Source of the DNA: Hydrogenophilales bacterium
GTDB lineage: Bacteria > Pseudomonadota > Gammaproteobacteria > Burkholderiales > Eutrophovitaceae
DNA length: 64,000 bases
Assembly: GCA_902627495.1 (NCBI GenBank)
Contig: CACOJS010000006.1
Location: 1-64,000, forward strand
Direction of reading: 5' to 3'
Part shown: piece after piece, positions 8,900-17,269 of the stretch
Numbering within the stretch: the first letter of the stretch is position 1
How the letters are laid out: every line of letters begins with the position of its first letter
The notes under the pieces: model-generated
Databases searched by the model: none
What the model saw: only the letters and a program-made list of their open reading frames with translations
Told to the model about the DNA's origin: nothing
Translations under genes and position numbers: made by a program

Positions 8900-10564
8900 A
8901 TGCCACAATATGTTTACACCATGAGCGTCGTTAGCAAGCTTGTTCCTCCCAAAAAACATGTTTTAAAAAATATTAGTCTTTCTTTCTTTCCTGGAGCAAA
9001 GATAGGTGTGCTCGGTATTAATGGTTCGGGAAAATCTAGTCTCTTGAACATTATGGCCGGTATTGATAAAGATTTCGAAGGTGATGCAAGGCCCATGAGT
9101 AATATCCGAATTGGCCATTTTCCACAGGAACCAGTATTAGATAAGAGCAAAACCGTCAGAGAAACAGTTGAAGAAGGGCTCCAGGATGTTTTTGATGCGA
9201 AGGCACGTTTAGAGGAGGTATATTCAGCTTATGGTGAGCCGGATGCTGATTTTGATAAGCTGTCTGAAGAGCAAGCTAAGCTAGAGCAACTGGTTAATAT
9301 AGCAGGGCCAGATATTGAACATCAATTAGAGGTGGCTGCTGATGCACTTCGACTTCCAGCCTGGGATGCTCAAGTCGATAGATTATCGGGCGGGGAAAAG
9401 AGGAGAGTCGCCCTTTGTAGGCTATTACTGTCTGCACCGGATATGCTCTTACTTGATGAGCCTACTAACCATTTGGATGCGGAAAGTGTTGAGTGGTTAG
9501 AGCAATTTTTACACCAATTCACTGGCACGGTAGTCGCTATTACGCACGATAGGTATTTCCTTGATAATGTCGCTGAGTGGATTCTCGAGCTAGATAGGGG
9601 AGAGGGAATTCCGTGGAAAGGAAATTACTCTTCATGGTTAGACCAAAAGGACAAACGCTTATCTGTTGAAGTGAAACAAGAGTCAGCTAGGATCAAAACT
9701 ATAAAGAGAGAGTTGGAATGGCTACGAGAAAATCCTAAGGCACGCAGAGGGAAGAGTAAGGCCCGTATCAATCGGTTTGAGGAGTTATCATCTTACGACT
9801 ATCAAAAACGTAATGAGACCCAGGAGATTTTTATACCAGTATCGGACCGGTTAGGAAATGACGTTATTCAGATAGAGAATTTGTCGAAAAGTTATGAAGG
9901 GAAAGTACTTTTGGATAATTTGAACTTGATGGTGCCAGCTGGTGCAATAGTCGGGATAATTGGACCAAATGGTGTAGGCAAGACGACACTTTTTCGCCTT
10001 ATTACAGGAGTAGAGAGGCCAGATTCAGGTAACATTAACATCGGAAAGACCGTCAAAATGGCTTATGTAGATCAGAGTCGGGATATTTTGGATGCTAGTA
10101 AAAGTGTCTGGAACGTGATTTCTAATGGACAAGATGTCCTCAAGGTTGGAAAGTTTGAAATGCAATCACGGGCCTATGCCAGTCGATTTAATTTTAAAGG
10201 GGTTGATCAGCAAAAACTAGTGAAAGATCTTTCAGGAGGAGAGAGAGGTAGACTGCATTTGGCGATCACCTTGGCTAAGGGTGCTAATGTATTATTATTA
10301 GATGAGCCATCAAATGACTTAGATGTTGAAACGCTCAGGGCCCTGGAAGATGCCTTACTAGAATTTGCGGGAACAATAATGGTTACATCTCATGACAGAT
10401 GGTTTCTTGATCGGATATGTACTCATATATTGGCCTTTGAGGGAAACTCAGAGATATGTTTCTTTGAGGGCAACTACCAAGAATATGAAGTGGATAAACT
10501 CAAGCGCTCAGGTGAAAGCAAGATACATCCTACGCGGGTCCGTTTTAAATCATTGCAAAATTAA
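8900..10564 (+). CDS. ettA: Energy-dependent translational throttle protein EttA (ABC-F ATPase)
   Basis: At 554 residues it has the length of E. coli EttA (555) and starts with the conserved QYVYTM segment. It contains two ATP-binding cassettes: Walker A GINGSGKSS, LSGGEKRRVAL and LLLDEPTNHLDA in the first, GPNGVGKTT, LSGGERGRLHLA and DEPSNDLD in the second. There are no membrane segments, as expected for ABC-F proteins that bind the ribosomal E site and couple translation to energy state. The linker KARRGKSKARINRFEEL is the arm typical of EttA. ATG is one base after the upstream stop. The second Walker B region reads DEPSNDLD rather than the common DEPTNDLD. Confidence 0.95.
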   Translation: MPQYVYTMSVVSKLVPPKKHVLKNISLSFFPGAKIGVLGINGSGKSSLLNIMAGIDKDFEGDARPMSNIRIGHFPQEPVLDKSKTVRETVEEGLQDVFDAKARLEEVYSAYGEPDADFDKLSEEQAKLEQLVNIAGPDIEHQLEVAADALRLPAWDAQVDRLSGGEKRRVALCRLLLSAPDMLLLDEPTNHLDAESVEWLEQFLHQFTGTVVAITHDRYFLDNVAEWILELDRGEGIPWKGNYSSWLDQKDKRLSVEVKQESARIKTIKRELEWLRENPKARRGKSKARINRFEELSSYDYQKRNETQEIFIPVSDRLGNDVIQIENLSKSYEGKVLLDNLNLMVPAGAIVGIIGPNGVGKTTLFRLITGVERPDSGNINIGKTVKMAYVDQSRDILDASKSVWNVISNGQDVLKVGKFEMQSRAYASRFNFKGVDQQKLVKDLSGGERGRLHLAITLAKGANVLLLDEPSNDLDVETLRALEDALLEFAGTIMVTSHDRWFLDRICTHILAFEGNSEICFFEGNYQEYEVDKLKRSGESKIHPTRVRFKSLQN

Positions 10565-10578
10565 ACAGGCTCGTGGCA

Positions 10579-11337
10579 TCACCCACGTCCTATATATGGC
10601 ATTTTCGTGGCCATAATAGTCATGAACTGAATATTTGTACTCAATGGTAGATTCGCAATGTGTAAAACTGCTTGTGCTACTTTTTGAGCATCCATCATAG
10701 CTTCGGGTTTTATGGTCCCATCAGCTTGGGGAACTCCTTCAGCCATTCTTGCGGCCAGAGGAGTCATGGCGTTACCAATGTCAATTTGACTGCAGGCTAT
10801 ATCGTGTGCCCTGCCATCCAAGGCAGTGCTTTTTGTAAGTCCGGTAACTGCATGTTTAGTAGCCGTGTAGGGAGCTGAATTTGGCCGGGGTGCATATGCA
10901 GAAATAGATCCATTGTTTATTATCCTTCCGCCTTTGGGGTCTTGGTTTTTCATTAATTTAAAAGCTTCTTGAGTACAGTAGAACATTCCGCTGAGATTAA
11001 TGTCGACAACTTGCCGCCACACGTCAATCTCCAATTTCTCAAGAGCAACTCCTGGTGCACTAATTCCAGCATTATTAAACAAGACATCCAATCTTTTATA
11101 TTTATCAAAGGTCTCCTGGAATAGATCAGAAACAGATCGTGGATTAGCTACATCAGTGACTACTGCAATTGCACTATTGTCACGGGATGGAAGTTTCTCA
11201 ATCACTTTTTTTAGATTACCAATTCTTCGTCCAGCTAATACAATATTGTATCCCCCTTTGAAAAGTTCAATAGCTGTTGCTTCACCTATCCCACTGCCCC
11301 CACCGGTAATGATGGCTACCTTCCCTTCGATACTCAT
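10579..11337 (-). CDS. SDR-family short-chain dehydrogenase
   Basis: A classical short-chain dehydrogenase/reductase of 252 residues. The cofactor motif [11 protein letters not shown] lies at residues 12-22, NNAGIS near 90, the catalytic Ser in [10 protein letters not shown] and the catalytic Tyr-Lys pair in YTATKHA near residue 155. The residues after the second strand (AGRR) suggest NADP(H) preference. Convergent with ettA and divergent from the MscS gene. The substrate is not predictable from the sequence. Confidence 0.88.
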   Translation of the reverse strand: MSIEGKVAIITGGGSGIGEATAIELFKGGYNIVLAGRRIGNLKKVIEKLPSRDNSAIAVVTDVANPRSVSDLFQETFDKYKRLDVLFNNAGISAPGVALEKLEIDVWRQVVDINLSGMFYCTQEAFKLMKNQDPKGGRIINNGSISAYAPRPNSAPYTATKHAVTGLTKSTALDGRAHDIACSQIDIGNAMTPLAARMAEGVPQADGTIKPEAMMDAQKVAQAVLHIANLPLSTNIQFMTIMATKMPYIGRG

Positions 11338-11431
11338 ATATTGCCCTTTTATAGTATAAAAAAATCATAATAACTGTAGGGTATTATCATACAGTAGTTT
11401 TAAAAACCCTTACTCTGATGTATTCTACTAT

Positions 11432-11437
11432 TATAAT
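11432..11437 (+). promoter_or_regulatory. Candidate -10 box for the MscS gene
   Basis: A perfect TATAAT hexamer lies 39 bases before the ATG of the mechanosensitive channel gene, in the 138-base gap facing the SDR gene. No good -35 hexamer stands 16-18 bases upstream, so the call rests on the -10 match in an AT-rich gap. Confidence 0.3.
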
Positions 11438-11475
11438 TAAGTTAGTAGGACTAAAAAGACAACCTAGGCCATAGC

Positions 11476-12555
11476 ATGCCATTGGACGAGATATTTTTTA
11501 GATATATTTGGGTTCTTCAGGTTTCCTTAACAGTACTTTTTACATTGTTGTTGGCTGTACTGTTAAACAAAGCGATTAGGCATTTTTTGGCTAAGGCAGA
11601 GTTGTCACCCAATATATTAGATGATGTTTTGCTAGACTCTATGACTGGGCCAACTAGGTGGCTTGTGTGGCTCATAGGACTTTACTTTGCTGCCTATATT
11701 ATAGGAAAACACACAGAATCTCCAATATCTGATTTACTTGAGACTGCAAGAAACCTAGGGATTATTGTTTTGGTAACTTGGTTTTCTCTGCGTTTTTCAA
11801 AAAAGTATGCGGGTAGATATGTCGGACACAAGAAATCTCAAAACAAATCTGTTGATGTAACTTTAATATCATTGTTTGGTAAGCTTTTCAGGGCTGCAGT
11901 AATTGTTATATCTGGTCTAGCTATTCTTCAGACAATGGGTATTAGTATTGCTGGACTGTTGGCGTTTGGTGGTGTAGGAGGTTTAGCAGTTGGTATGGCT
12001 GCACGCGATATGCTGGCAAATTTTTTTGGAGGCCTAACAGTCTATCTTGATCAGCCTTTCAAAGTGGGAGATTGGATTAGGTCACCAGAAAAAGAAATCG
12101 AAGGCACTGTAGAAGATATTGGATGGAGACGGACGGTTATTAGAACCTTTGATAAGAGACCTCTCTACGTCCCAAACGCTATTTTCACCAATATAACGGT
12201 GGAAAACCCGTCTCGTATGAGTCATCGGCGTATATATGAAACTATTGGTGTGCGTTATGATGATATTGGGAAAGTTGAAAAAATCATTGAAGAGGTTCGT
12301 ATATTACTGGAGGCAAGCAAAGATATTGATCAAAAACAAACCTTGATGGTTAATTTAAATAAGTTTAATCATTCATCTGTCGATTTTTTTATCTACGCTC
12401 ATACGACTACAACTGTTTGGACAAAATTTCATACTATTAAAGAGGGTATCTTGCTGGAAATTGCCGATATAATAAATAGGAATGACGCAGATATTGCGTT
12501 CCCTACAACCACTATACATATTTCAAATTTAGAAAAACTAAAGCAGACAAGTTAG
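11476..12555 (+). CDS. Small-conductance mechanosensitive channel, MscS family
   Basis: The 359-residue membrane protein has about four hydrophobic segments in its first 170 residues. The pore-lining Gly/Ala-rich helix is GISIAGLLAFGGVGGLAVGMAA (about 155-176), followed by NFFGGLTVYLDQPFKVGDWI, the conserved junction to the cytosolic beta domain, and the VPNAIFTNITVEN motif. It releases solutes on hypo-osmotic shock. The protein is longer than E. coli MscS (286), with an extra N-terminal helix pair as in YnaI-type channels. Ends 11 bases from the convergent ThDP enzyme gene. Confidence 0.9.
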   Translation: MPLDEIFFRYIWVLQVSLTVLFTLLLAVLLNKAIRHFLAKAELSPNILDDVLLDSMTGPTRWLVWLIGLYFAAYIIGKHTESPISDLLETARNLGIIVLVTWFSLRFSKKYAGRYVGHKKSQNKSVDVTLISLFGKLFRAAVIVISGLAILQTMGISIAGLLAFGGVGGLAVGMAARDMLANFFGGLTVYLDQPFKVGDWIRSPEKEIEGTVEDIGWRRTVIRTFDKRPLYVPNAIFTNITVENPSRMSHRRIYETIGVRYDDIGKVEKIIEEVRILLEASKDIDQKQTLMVNLNKFNHSSVDFFIYAHTTTTVWTKFHTIKEGILLEIADIINRNDADIAFPTTTIHISNLEKLKQTS

Positions 12556-12566
12556 GTGTCTTTAAT

Positions 12567-14222
12567 TTAGGGTAGTTTCGCTATGGGAATGTCTATTAGT
12601 AGAGGGGACTGCCTACCATCACTCTGCCTCAGCAATTCGGCTATCTCTTTAATGTTTTCGGTTTTAACTGCGGGTATCCCCATAGATTTTGCAAGAGGCA
12701 CATAGTCTACCTCTGGATCCGTAATACTCATTCCAATAAAATTTTCGGAGCCGCGGAAATTTTTGAGCCTTTGTTTGAGTATTTGGTATCCTTGGTTATT
12801 TAAAATAACATAAGTAATTGGCAGATCAATATTCGCTGTCGTCCAAAGAGCCTGTACCGAGTACATGAAACTGCCGTCACCAATAATAGCAACTACAGGT
12901 CTGGGTCTCACGCCTAGCCCAATGCCTATTGCTCCAGCAGTCGCAAATCCTATACCACCTGAGGCGAGCCCAAAATACCGACTTTTATCCTCTATTGATA
13001 AAAAATTTAGCAAACTGACGGTAGAGCTGAGACCTTCTTCAACTATTACTGCAGTATCAGGTATACTTTCCGCAATAGTCATCATCAAATATTGAGGGTT
13101 TATAGGTTTGTCATGAGCAAGTCTTCTAGTCTCCAAGACTAACAGATTTTTTTTTATCTGCCAGTTGGTTTTGGAAAAAGTTTTGAGCCTTTTTTTTGAT
13201 TCATGCTTTTGTTGGGTAGTTTGATCAATCTCAATTTGGGTGATCAGAGCTTCTAAGGTGTTTTTTATGTTCGTATTTATAGCAAACTCGGTTGTATAGT
13301 TTTTTCCAAGTTCTTCGCTATTTTCAGATATATGAATAATAGGTTTTCCGAAAGGTATAGGCTCGATAGTGCTCATAACAGACATTCTTAAAACGTCGGA
13401 TCCTAGAAAAATTAATAAATCATGCGGTTGTAAAATATTTTTGACAGTCTGCTGGTTACGAGATAAATGCCCTTGATAGCATTTATGCTTACTCAGGAAG
13501 TGAGATCCATGGGGAATTGTTTGTTGCCAAACCGGTGCTCCTATTATTGATGCTAAGTCACCTGCAAGGGACAAAGCTCCCCTAAGGGGAATTTCATCTC
13601 CCGCGATGATTACAGGATTTTTAGAGGCCAAAATCCTTTTAGTTATCTTTTCTATTACTGTGCCTGATGGCCTAGTCTCAATATCTATTCGAGTTGGTTG
13701 GGCAATTGGTTGCTCAACATCTCCTTCCAATATGTCGCCTGGTAGACTTATGAAAACTGGGCCTGTTGGTGGTGTGAGTGCAATTTTAGCAGCACGTCGT
13801 ACAACTCTATCTAAATCCTCTGTTTGAGTGACTTCTATGGACCACTTCACCAATGGTTGTGCTATCGGTACTAATGGTGCATAGAGCATTGGCTCCATTA
13901 GGCCATGACCTTGTTCTTGTTGGCCGGCTGTAAGTATAATGGGGGACCCAACAAACTTGGCATTGTATAAGGATCCCATAGCATTGCCTAATCCTGGCGC
14001 AACATGAACATTAGCAACTGCTAAGTTTCCAGTCGCTCGGGCATAGCCATCAGCCATGGCCACTACAATTGCTTCCTGGAGGCCCAAAACATATTCTATA
14101 TTTTGTTGAGACCCGATAGCCTCCATAATTGCTAGCTCTGTTGTACCGGGATTACCAAAAATATATTTAACATTCTCCGAGAAGAATAATTTGATAAGCC
14201 TCTCATAACCTTTTGTACTCAT
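12567..14222 (-). CDS. ThDP-dependent enzyme, benzoylformate decarboxylase/acetolactate synthase-like
   Basis: The 551-residue protein has the three-domain ThDP decarboxylase layout. FGNPGTTELAIMEAI at the N terminus is close to benzoylformate decarboxylase, with the cofactor-activating Glu in LQEAIVVAMADGYARATG. NVHVAPGLGNAMGSLYNA carries the His expected in that group. The ThDP motif GDGSFMYSVQALWTTANIDLPITYVILNN is present at about 445-475. FAD-binding features of acetolactate synthase are not evident. Its ATG overlaps the glnS stop by four bases (ATGA), implying translational coupling. The real substrate is likely a 2-oxo acid; benzoylformate itself is only a family-based guess. Confidence 0.85.
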   Translation of the reverse strand: MSTKGYERLIKLFFSENVKYIFGNPGTTELAIMEAIGSQQNIEYVLGLQEAIVVAMADGYARATGNLAVANVHVAPGLGNAMGSLYNAKFVGSPIILTAGQQEQGHGLMEPMLYAPLVPIAQPLVKWSIEVTQTEDLDRVVRRAAKIALTPPTGPVFISLPGDILEGDVEQPIAQPTRIDIETRPSGTVIEKITKRILASKNPVIIAGDEIPLRGALSLAGDLASIIGAPVWQQTIPHGSHFLSKHKCYQGHLSRNQQTVKNILQPHDLLIFLGSDVLRMSVMSTIEPIPFGKPIIHISENSEELGKNYTTEFAINTNIKNTLEALITQIEIDQTTQQKHESKKRLKTFSKTNWQIKKNLLVLETRRLAHDKPINPQYLMMTIAESIPDTAVIVEEGLSSTVSLLNFLSIEDKSRYFGLASGGIGFATAGAIGIGLGVRPRPVVAIIGDGSFMYSVQALWTTANIDLPITYVILNNQGYQILKQRLKNFRGSENFIGMSITDPEVDYVPLAKSMGIPAVKTENIKEIAELLRQSDGRQSPLLIDIPIAKLP

Positions 14223-16012
14223 TTCCTTTTTCTATCTTTTGCCCAGGTATCTCTCAGGGTTACCGTTCTATTGAAGACAAATGAGTTTTTATTGTCATTA
14301 ATTGCATCTAGAATAAAATAGCCGTGACGTTCGAACTGAAATTGATCTCCTATTTGTGCAGATTTTAGACTTGGTTCGATAAATGCCTTAGTAGTTTTTT
14401 TTGAGTGAGGATTAAGGTGTTCCAAAAGATTTTCAATTTTTGAAGGGTCAGCACTTAGAAACAATCGATCAAATAGGTTTATTGTGCAAGGAATAGCATG
14501 TTGCATGGAAAGCCAGTGGATATTACCTTTAACTTTGTGATAGTTGCTTTTTAATGATCCCGATTTTGATTCTGAAAAATAACGGCAGTAGATTGTATTT
14601 GGTTTGCCTACTTCATCAACATCATAACCAAGACATTCAATGACATAGCCAAACCGCAGTCTTACTTTATTGCCGGGATATAACCTGAAAAACCCTTTGG
14701 GGGGAGTGATAACAAAATCTGACTTTTCTATCCATATTTCTTTTGTAAATGGTATTTCCCGGGTTCCAAGTTGCGGTAATTTTGGATGATTACCAGCAAT
14801 GCAATGTTCTATTGAATTATTCGGGTAATTTTCAATAACCAACTTAAGTGGATCTAGAATCGCAAACCTCCGTTGACACGAGTCGTTTAATTCTTCTCGA
14901 GCACAGTCCTCAAATATTGTATAGTCAATTATAGAGTCTGATTTTGATATACCAATACGATCACAGAATTTTTTAATCCCACTTGATGGGTATCCTCGAC
15001 GTTTAGCCCCGACTAGGGTTGGCATCCTCGGATCATCCCATCCGTCTACGTGCCCTTCCTCTACAAGTTGAATTAATTTTCTTTTTGAGAGGACGACATG
15101 CGATAGATTTAGCCTCGAAAACTCATATTGTCGTGGTACGGGAGCCTTTAAGATACCATATTTCATTAGTTTATTAAGAATCCAGTCATACAGAACCCTA
15201 TGATCCTCAAATTCGAGGGTGCATAAGGAGTGAGTTATATTTTCTAAGGCATCCGAGATACAGTGGGTATAATCATACATCGGGTAAATGCACCACCGTC
15301 TGCCAGTTTTGTGGTGGGTTTTGTGCAATATCCTGTAGATTACGGGATCTCGCAGATTAAGGTTGGGAGCCTCCATGTCTATTTTTAGGCGTAGAACATG
15401 ACTACCTTCTTTGAATTTTCCAAGACGCATATTTTCGAAAATTTCTAGATTTTCTTTAACCGAGCGAATCCTGAAGGGGCTATCAATTCCTTTTTCCGTT
15501 AATGTTCCCCGGCATCTCCTTATCTCATCTGAGTCAAGGGAGTCTACATACGCATCCCCCTTCTTTATAAACTCTAACGCGAAATCATAAAGATATTCAA
15601 AGTAGTCTGATGAAAAAAACATTAATTCTTCCCAATCAAATCCGAGCCATTTAACGCTTTCTTTAATTGCTTGAACATATTCCTCATTTTCTGTCACAGG
15701 GTTTGTGTCATCGAATCGAAGATGGCATGCTCCATCATAATCCTTTGCTATCCCAAAATTTAGACAGATGGATTTTGCATGTCCTAGGTGTAAGTAACCG
15801 TTGGGTTCTGGGGGAAATCGGGTTCTGACAGAAGTCGTATCGGGCTTTGCGTCGCATTGGTCCCGAAACGGTTTGGGCCTCCCACTCCACTTCCGTCCAT
15901 CAAAAGCGTTATTATTCAAATCTTGATCAATGATATTACGGATGAAGTTGATTCCAGGTTGATTTTTATCCTCAGAAGTTGATTTTATGACAATTTTTTT
16001 CTTCTTAATCAT
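14219..16012 (-). CDS. glnS: Glutaminyl-tRNA synthetase
   Basis: A class I aminoacyl-tRNA synthetase that charges tRNA-Gln. RFPPEPNGYLHLGHAKSICLNFG contains the HIGH-type motif (HLGH), LRFDDTNP follows, and VLSKRK is the KMSKS equivalent. The C-terminal beta-barrel anticodon domain is intact, marking GlnRS rather than GluRS. The open frame runs up to 16096, but the family N-terminal helix NFIRNIIDQDL fits a start at ATG 16010-16012, giving 597 residues versus 554 in E. coli; the longer frame would overlap the upstream enolase gene. About 20 extra residues lie between the N-terminal helix and the first catalytic motif. It is embedded between catabolic-type enzymes. Confidence 0.95.
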   Translation of the reverse strand: MIKKKKIVIKSTSEDKNQPGINFIRNIIDQDLNNNAFDGRKWSGRPKPFRDQCDAKPDTTSVRTRFPPEPNGYLHLGHAKSICLNFGIAKDYDGACHLRFDDTNPVTENEEYVQAIKESVKWLGFDWEELMFFSSDYFEYLYDFALEFIKKGDAYVDSLDSDEIRRCRGTLTEKGIDSPFRIRSVKENLEIFENMRLGKFKEGSHVLRLKIDMEAPNLNLRDPVIYRILHKTHHKTGRRWCIYPMYDYTHCISDALENITHSLCTLEFEDHRVLYDWILNKLMKYGILKAPVPRQYEFSRLNLSHVVLSKRKLIQLVEEGHVDGWDDPRMPTLVGAKRRGYPSSGIKKFCDRIGISKSDSIIDYTIFEDCAREELNDSCQRRFAILDPLKLVIENYPNNSIEHCIAGNHPKLPQLGTREIPFTKEIWIEKSDFVITPPKGFFRLYPGNKVRLRFGYVIECLGYDVDEVGKPNTIYCRYFSESKSGSLKSNYHKVKGNIHWLSMQHAIPCTINLFDRLFLSADPSKIENLLEHLNPHSKKTTKAFIEPSLKSAQIGDQFQFERHGYFILDAINDNKNSFVFNRTVTLRDTWAKDRKRK

Positions 16013-16073
16013 TGAATGTAGTATACATCTTAATTGTACTTCGGTTTTATGGTAGAGATAAAAATTTGAGTTT

Positions 16074-17234
16074 TTATATATAGCTTGAACCTTCAATTAC
16101 CGGATGATTTTTAAGGAAAACCTCATCAACATCTAGTCCTATCCCAGGTTTCTCTATAGCTCTAACAACCCCATTTTCATCAACATTATAGGGTTTTTCG
16201 TCAGTTAAGTGATCTCTAAAAAGATTGTTTTTTGATACGTCGGCTTCAAAGTAACCGCTATTATCAATCGCAGATAGTAGATGAATAGATGCTGCCATAT
16301 TCAAAGCAGTCTTTGAGCTGTGAGGGTGAATTGGTAACATCCATGAGGATGCTAAGTTTGCTACTCTTATAACCTCAGTCATACCACCGGATTTCGAGAG
16401 ATCGGGTTGCAGTATAGTGATGTTTTTTTCCTCAATCAGTCGGTTGAATTCAAATCGTGTATAGTGGTTTTCGCCAGCTGCAAGTGCAGTTCGTCCGAGT
16501 TTTTTCGCTTCATAGTAACTTCTATAGTCGTGTGCCGGAAATGGTTCTTCAAGCCATCCCACGTTTAATTCATCCAGGAAAGGCATTATTGTCCTGACGT
16601 CATTTAGACTATACCCAGTGTTGGCATCTGTTAGTAACGTAATACTTTCCCCAAACTCTTTTCGAATCCCAGTGATTCGACTTATGTCATCAGTGGTGTT
16701 ATCACCTACTCTAAGTTTTAAAGCCTTATATCCTTGTTCAATTAGTGGCCTAGCTTCTTCAATCAGGCGTTCCGTAGGCTGATACCCAAGCGCGACACCA
16801 CCGGCATAGGTCGGGATGCTTTTGCGGCTACCACCTAGAACCTTATAAAGGGGTAATCCAAGATATTTTCCTTTGATATCCCATAGGGCTAGGTCTAGCC
16901 CAGAAAGGGCCAGACATGCACCAGTGCCCATTCCGTGACTAGCAAGTTGATTTCTATAAATAATATTCCAGATAGCATTAATGTCAGTCGCATTTTGACC
17001 CTCCACAAGCATCTTTATTGTGGTGTTTATTAAATGGGCGATTGCACCAGGGCACCTTCCGTGGTGAGCCTCTCCCCAGCCTATAAGGCCACCCTCTGTA
17101 ATAACTTTTACAATGACTGCATCATTTTTGATGGAATTTCCGATACCTAATCGTACTCGGTTTTCTATCTCTATTGGGAAGGAGATAGGGATAGCCTTGA
17201 TTTCTTTAATAATAAGGTCTTTGTATTTTGGCAT
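16074..17234 (-). CDS. Enolase-superfamily protein, mandelate racemase/muconate lactonizing type
   Basis: The 386-residue protein shows the MR/MLE capping domain followed by the barrel. KLRVG carries the base on strand 2. Metal ligands are Asp in LLTDANTGY, Glu in WLEEPFP and Glu in AAGENHY. The later QPDLSKSGG Asp and PIHPHSSKT His form the His-Asp dyad of the mandelate racemase subgroup. This group includes racemases and acid-sugar dehydratases, so the substrate is open. It lies 35 bases downstream of the dsbD-like gene and just upstream of glnS. Confidence 0.88.
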   Translation of the reverse strand: MPKYKDLIIKEIKAIPISFPIEIENRVRLGIGNSIKNDAVIVKVITEGGLIGWGEAHHGRCPGAIAHLINTTIKMLVEGQNATDINAIWNIIYRNQLASHGMGTGACLALSGLDLALWDIKGKYLGLPLYKVLGGSRKSIPTYAGGVALGYQPTERLIEEARPLIEQGYKALKLRVGDNTTDDISRITGIRKEFGESITLLTDANTGYSLNDVRTIMPFLDELNVGWLEEPFPAHDYRSYYEAKKLGRTALAAGENHYTRFEFNRLIEEKNITILQPDLSKSGGMTEVIRVANLASSWMLPIHPHSSKTALNMAASIHLLSAIDNSGYFEADVSKNNLFRDHLTDEKPYNVDENGVVRAIEKPGIGLDVDEVFLKNHPVIEGSSYI

Positions 17235-17269
17235 CTTTTCCCTCTTGATTTTGATTGGTGTCTGAAACC

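Noticed and set aside
12567-17234. A true mandelate degradation operon
   Set aside because: Only family-level similarity exists, there is no mandelate dehydrogenase, and glnS lies between; kept only as a finding about gene order.
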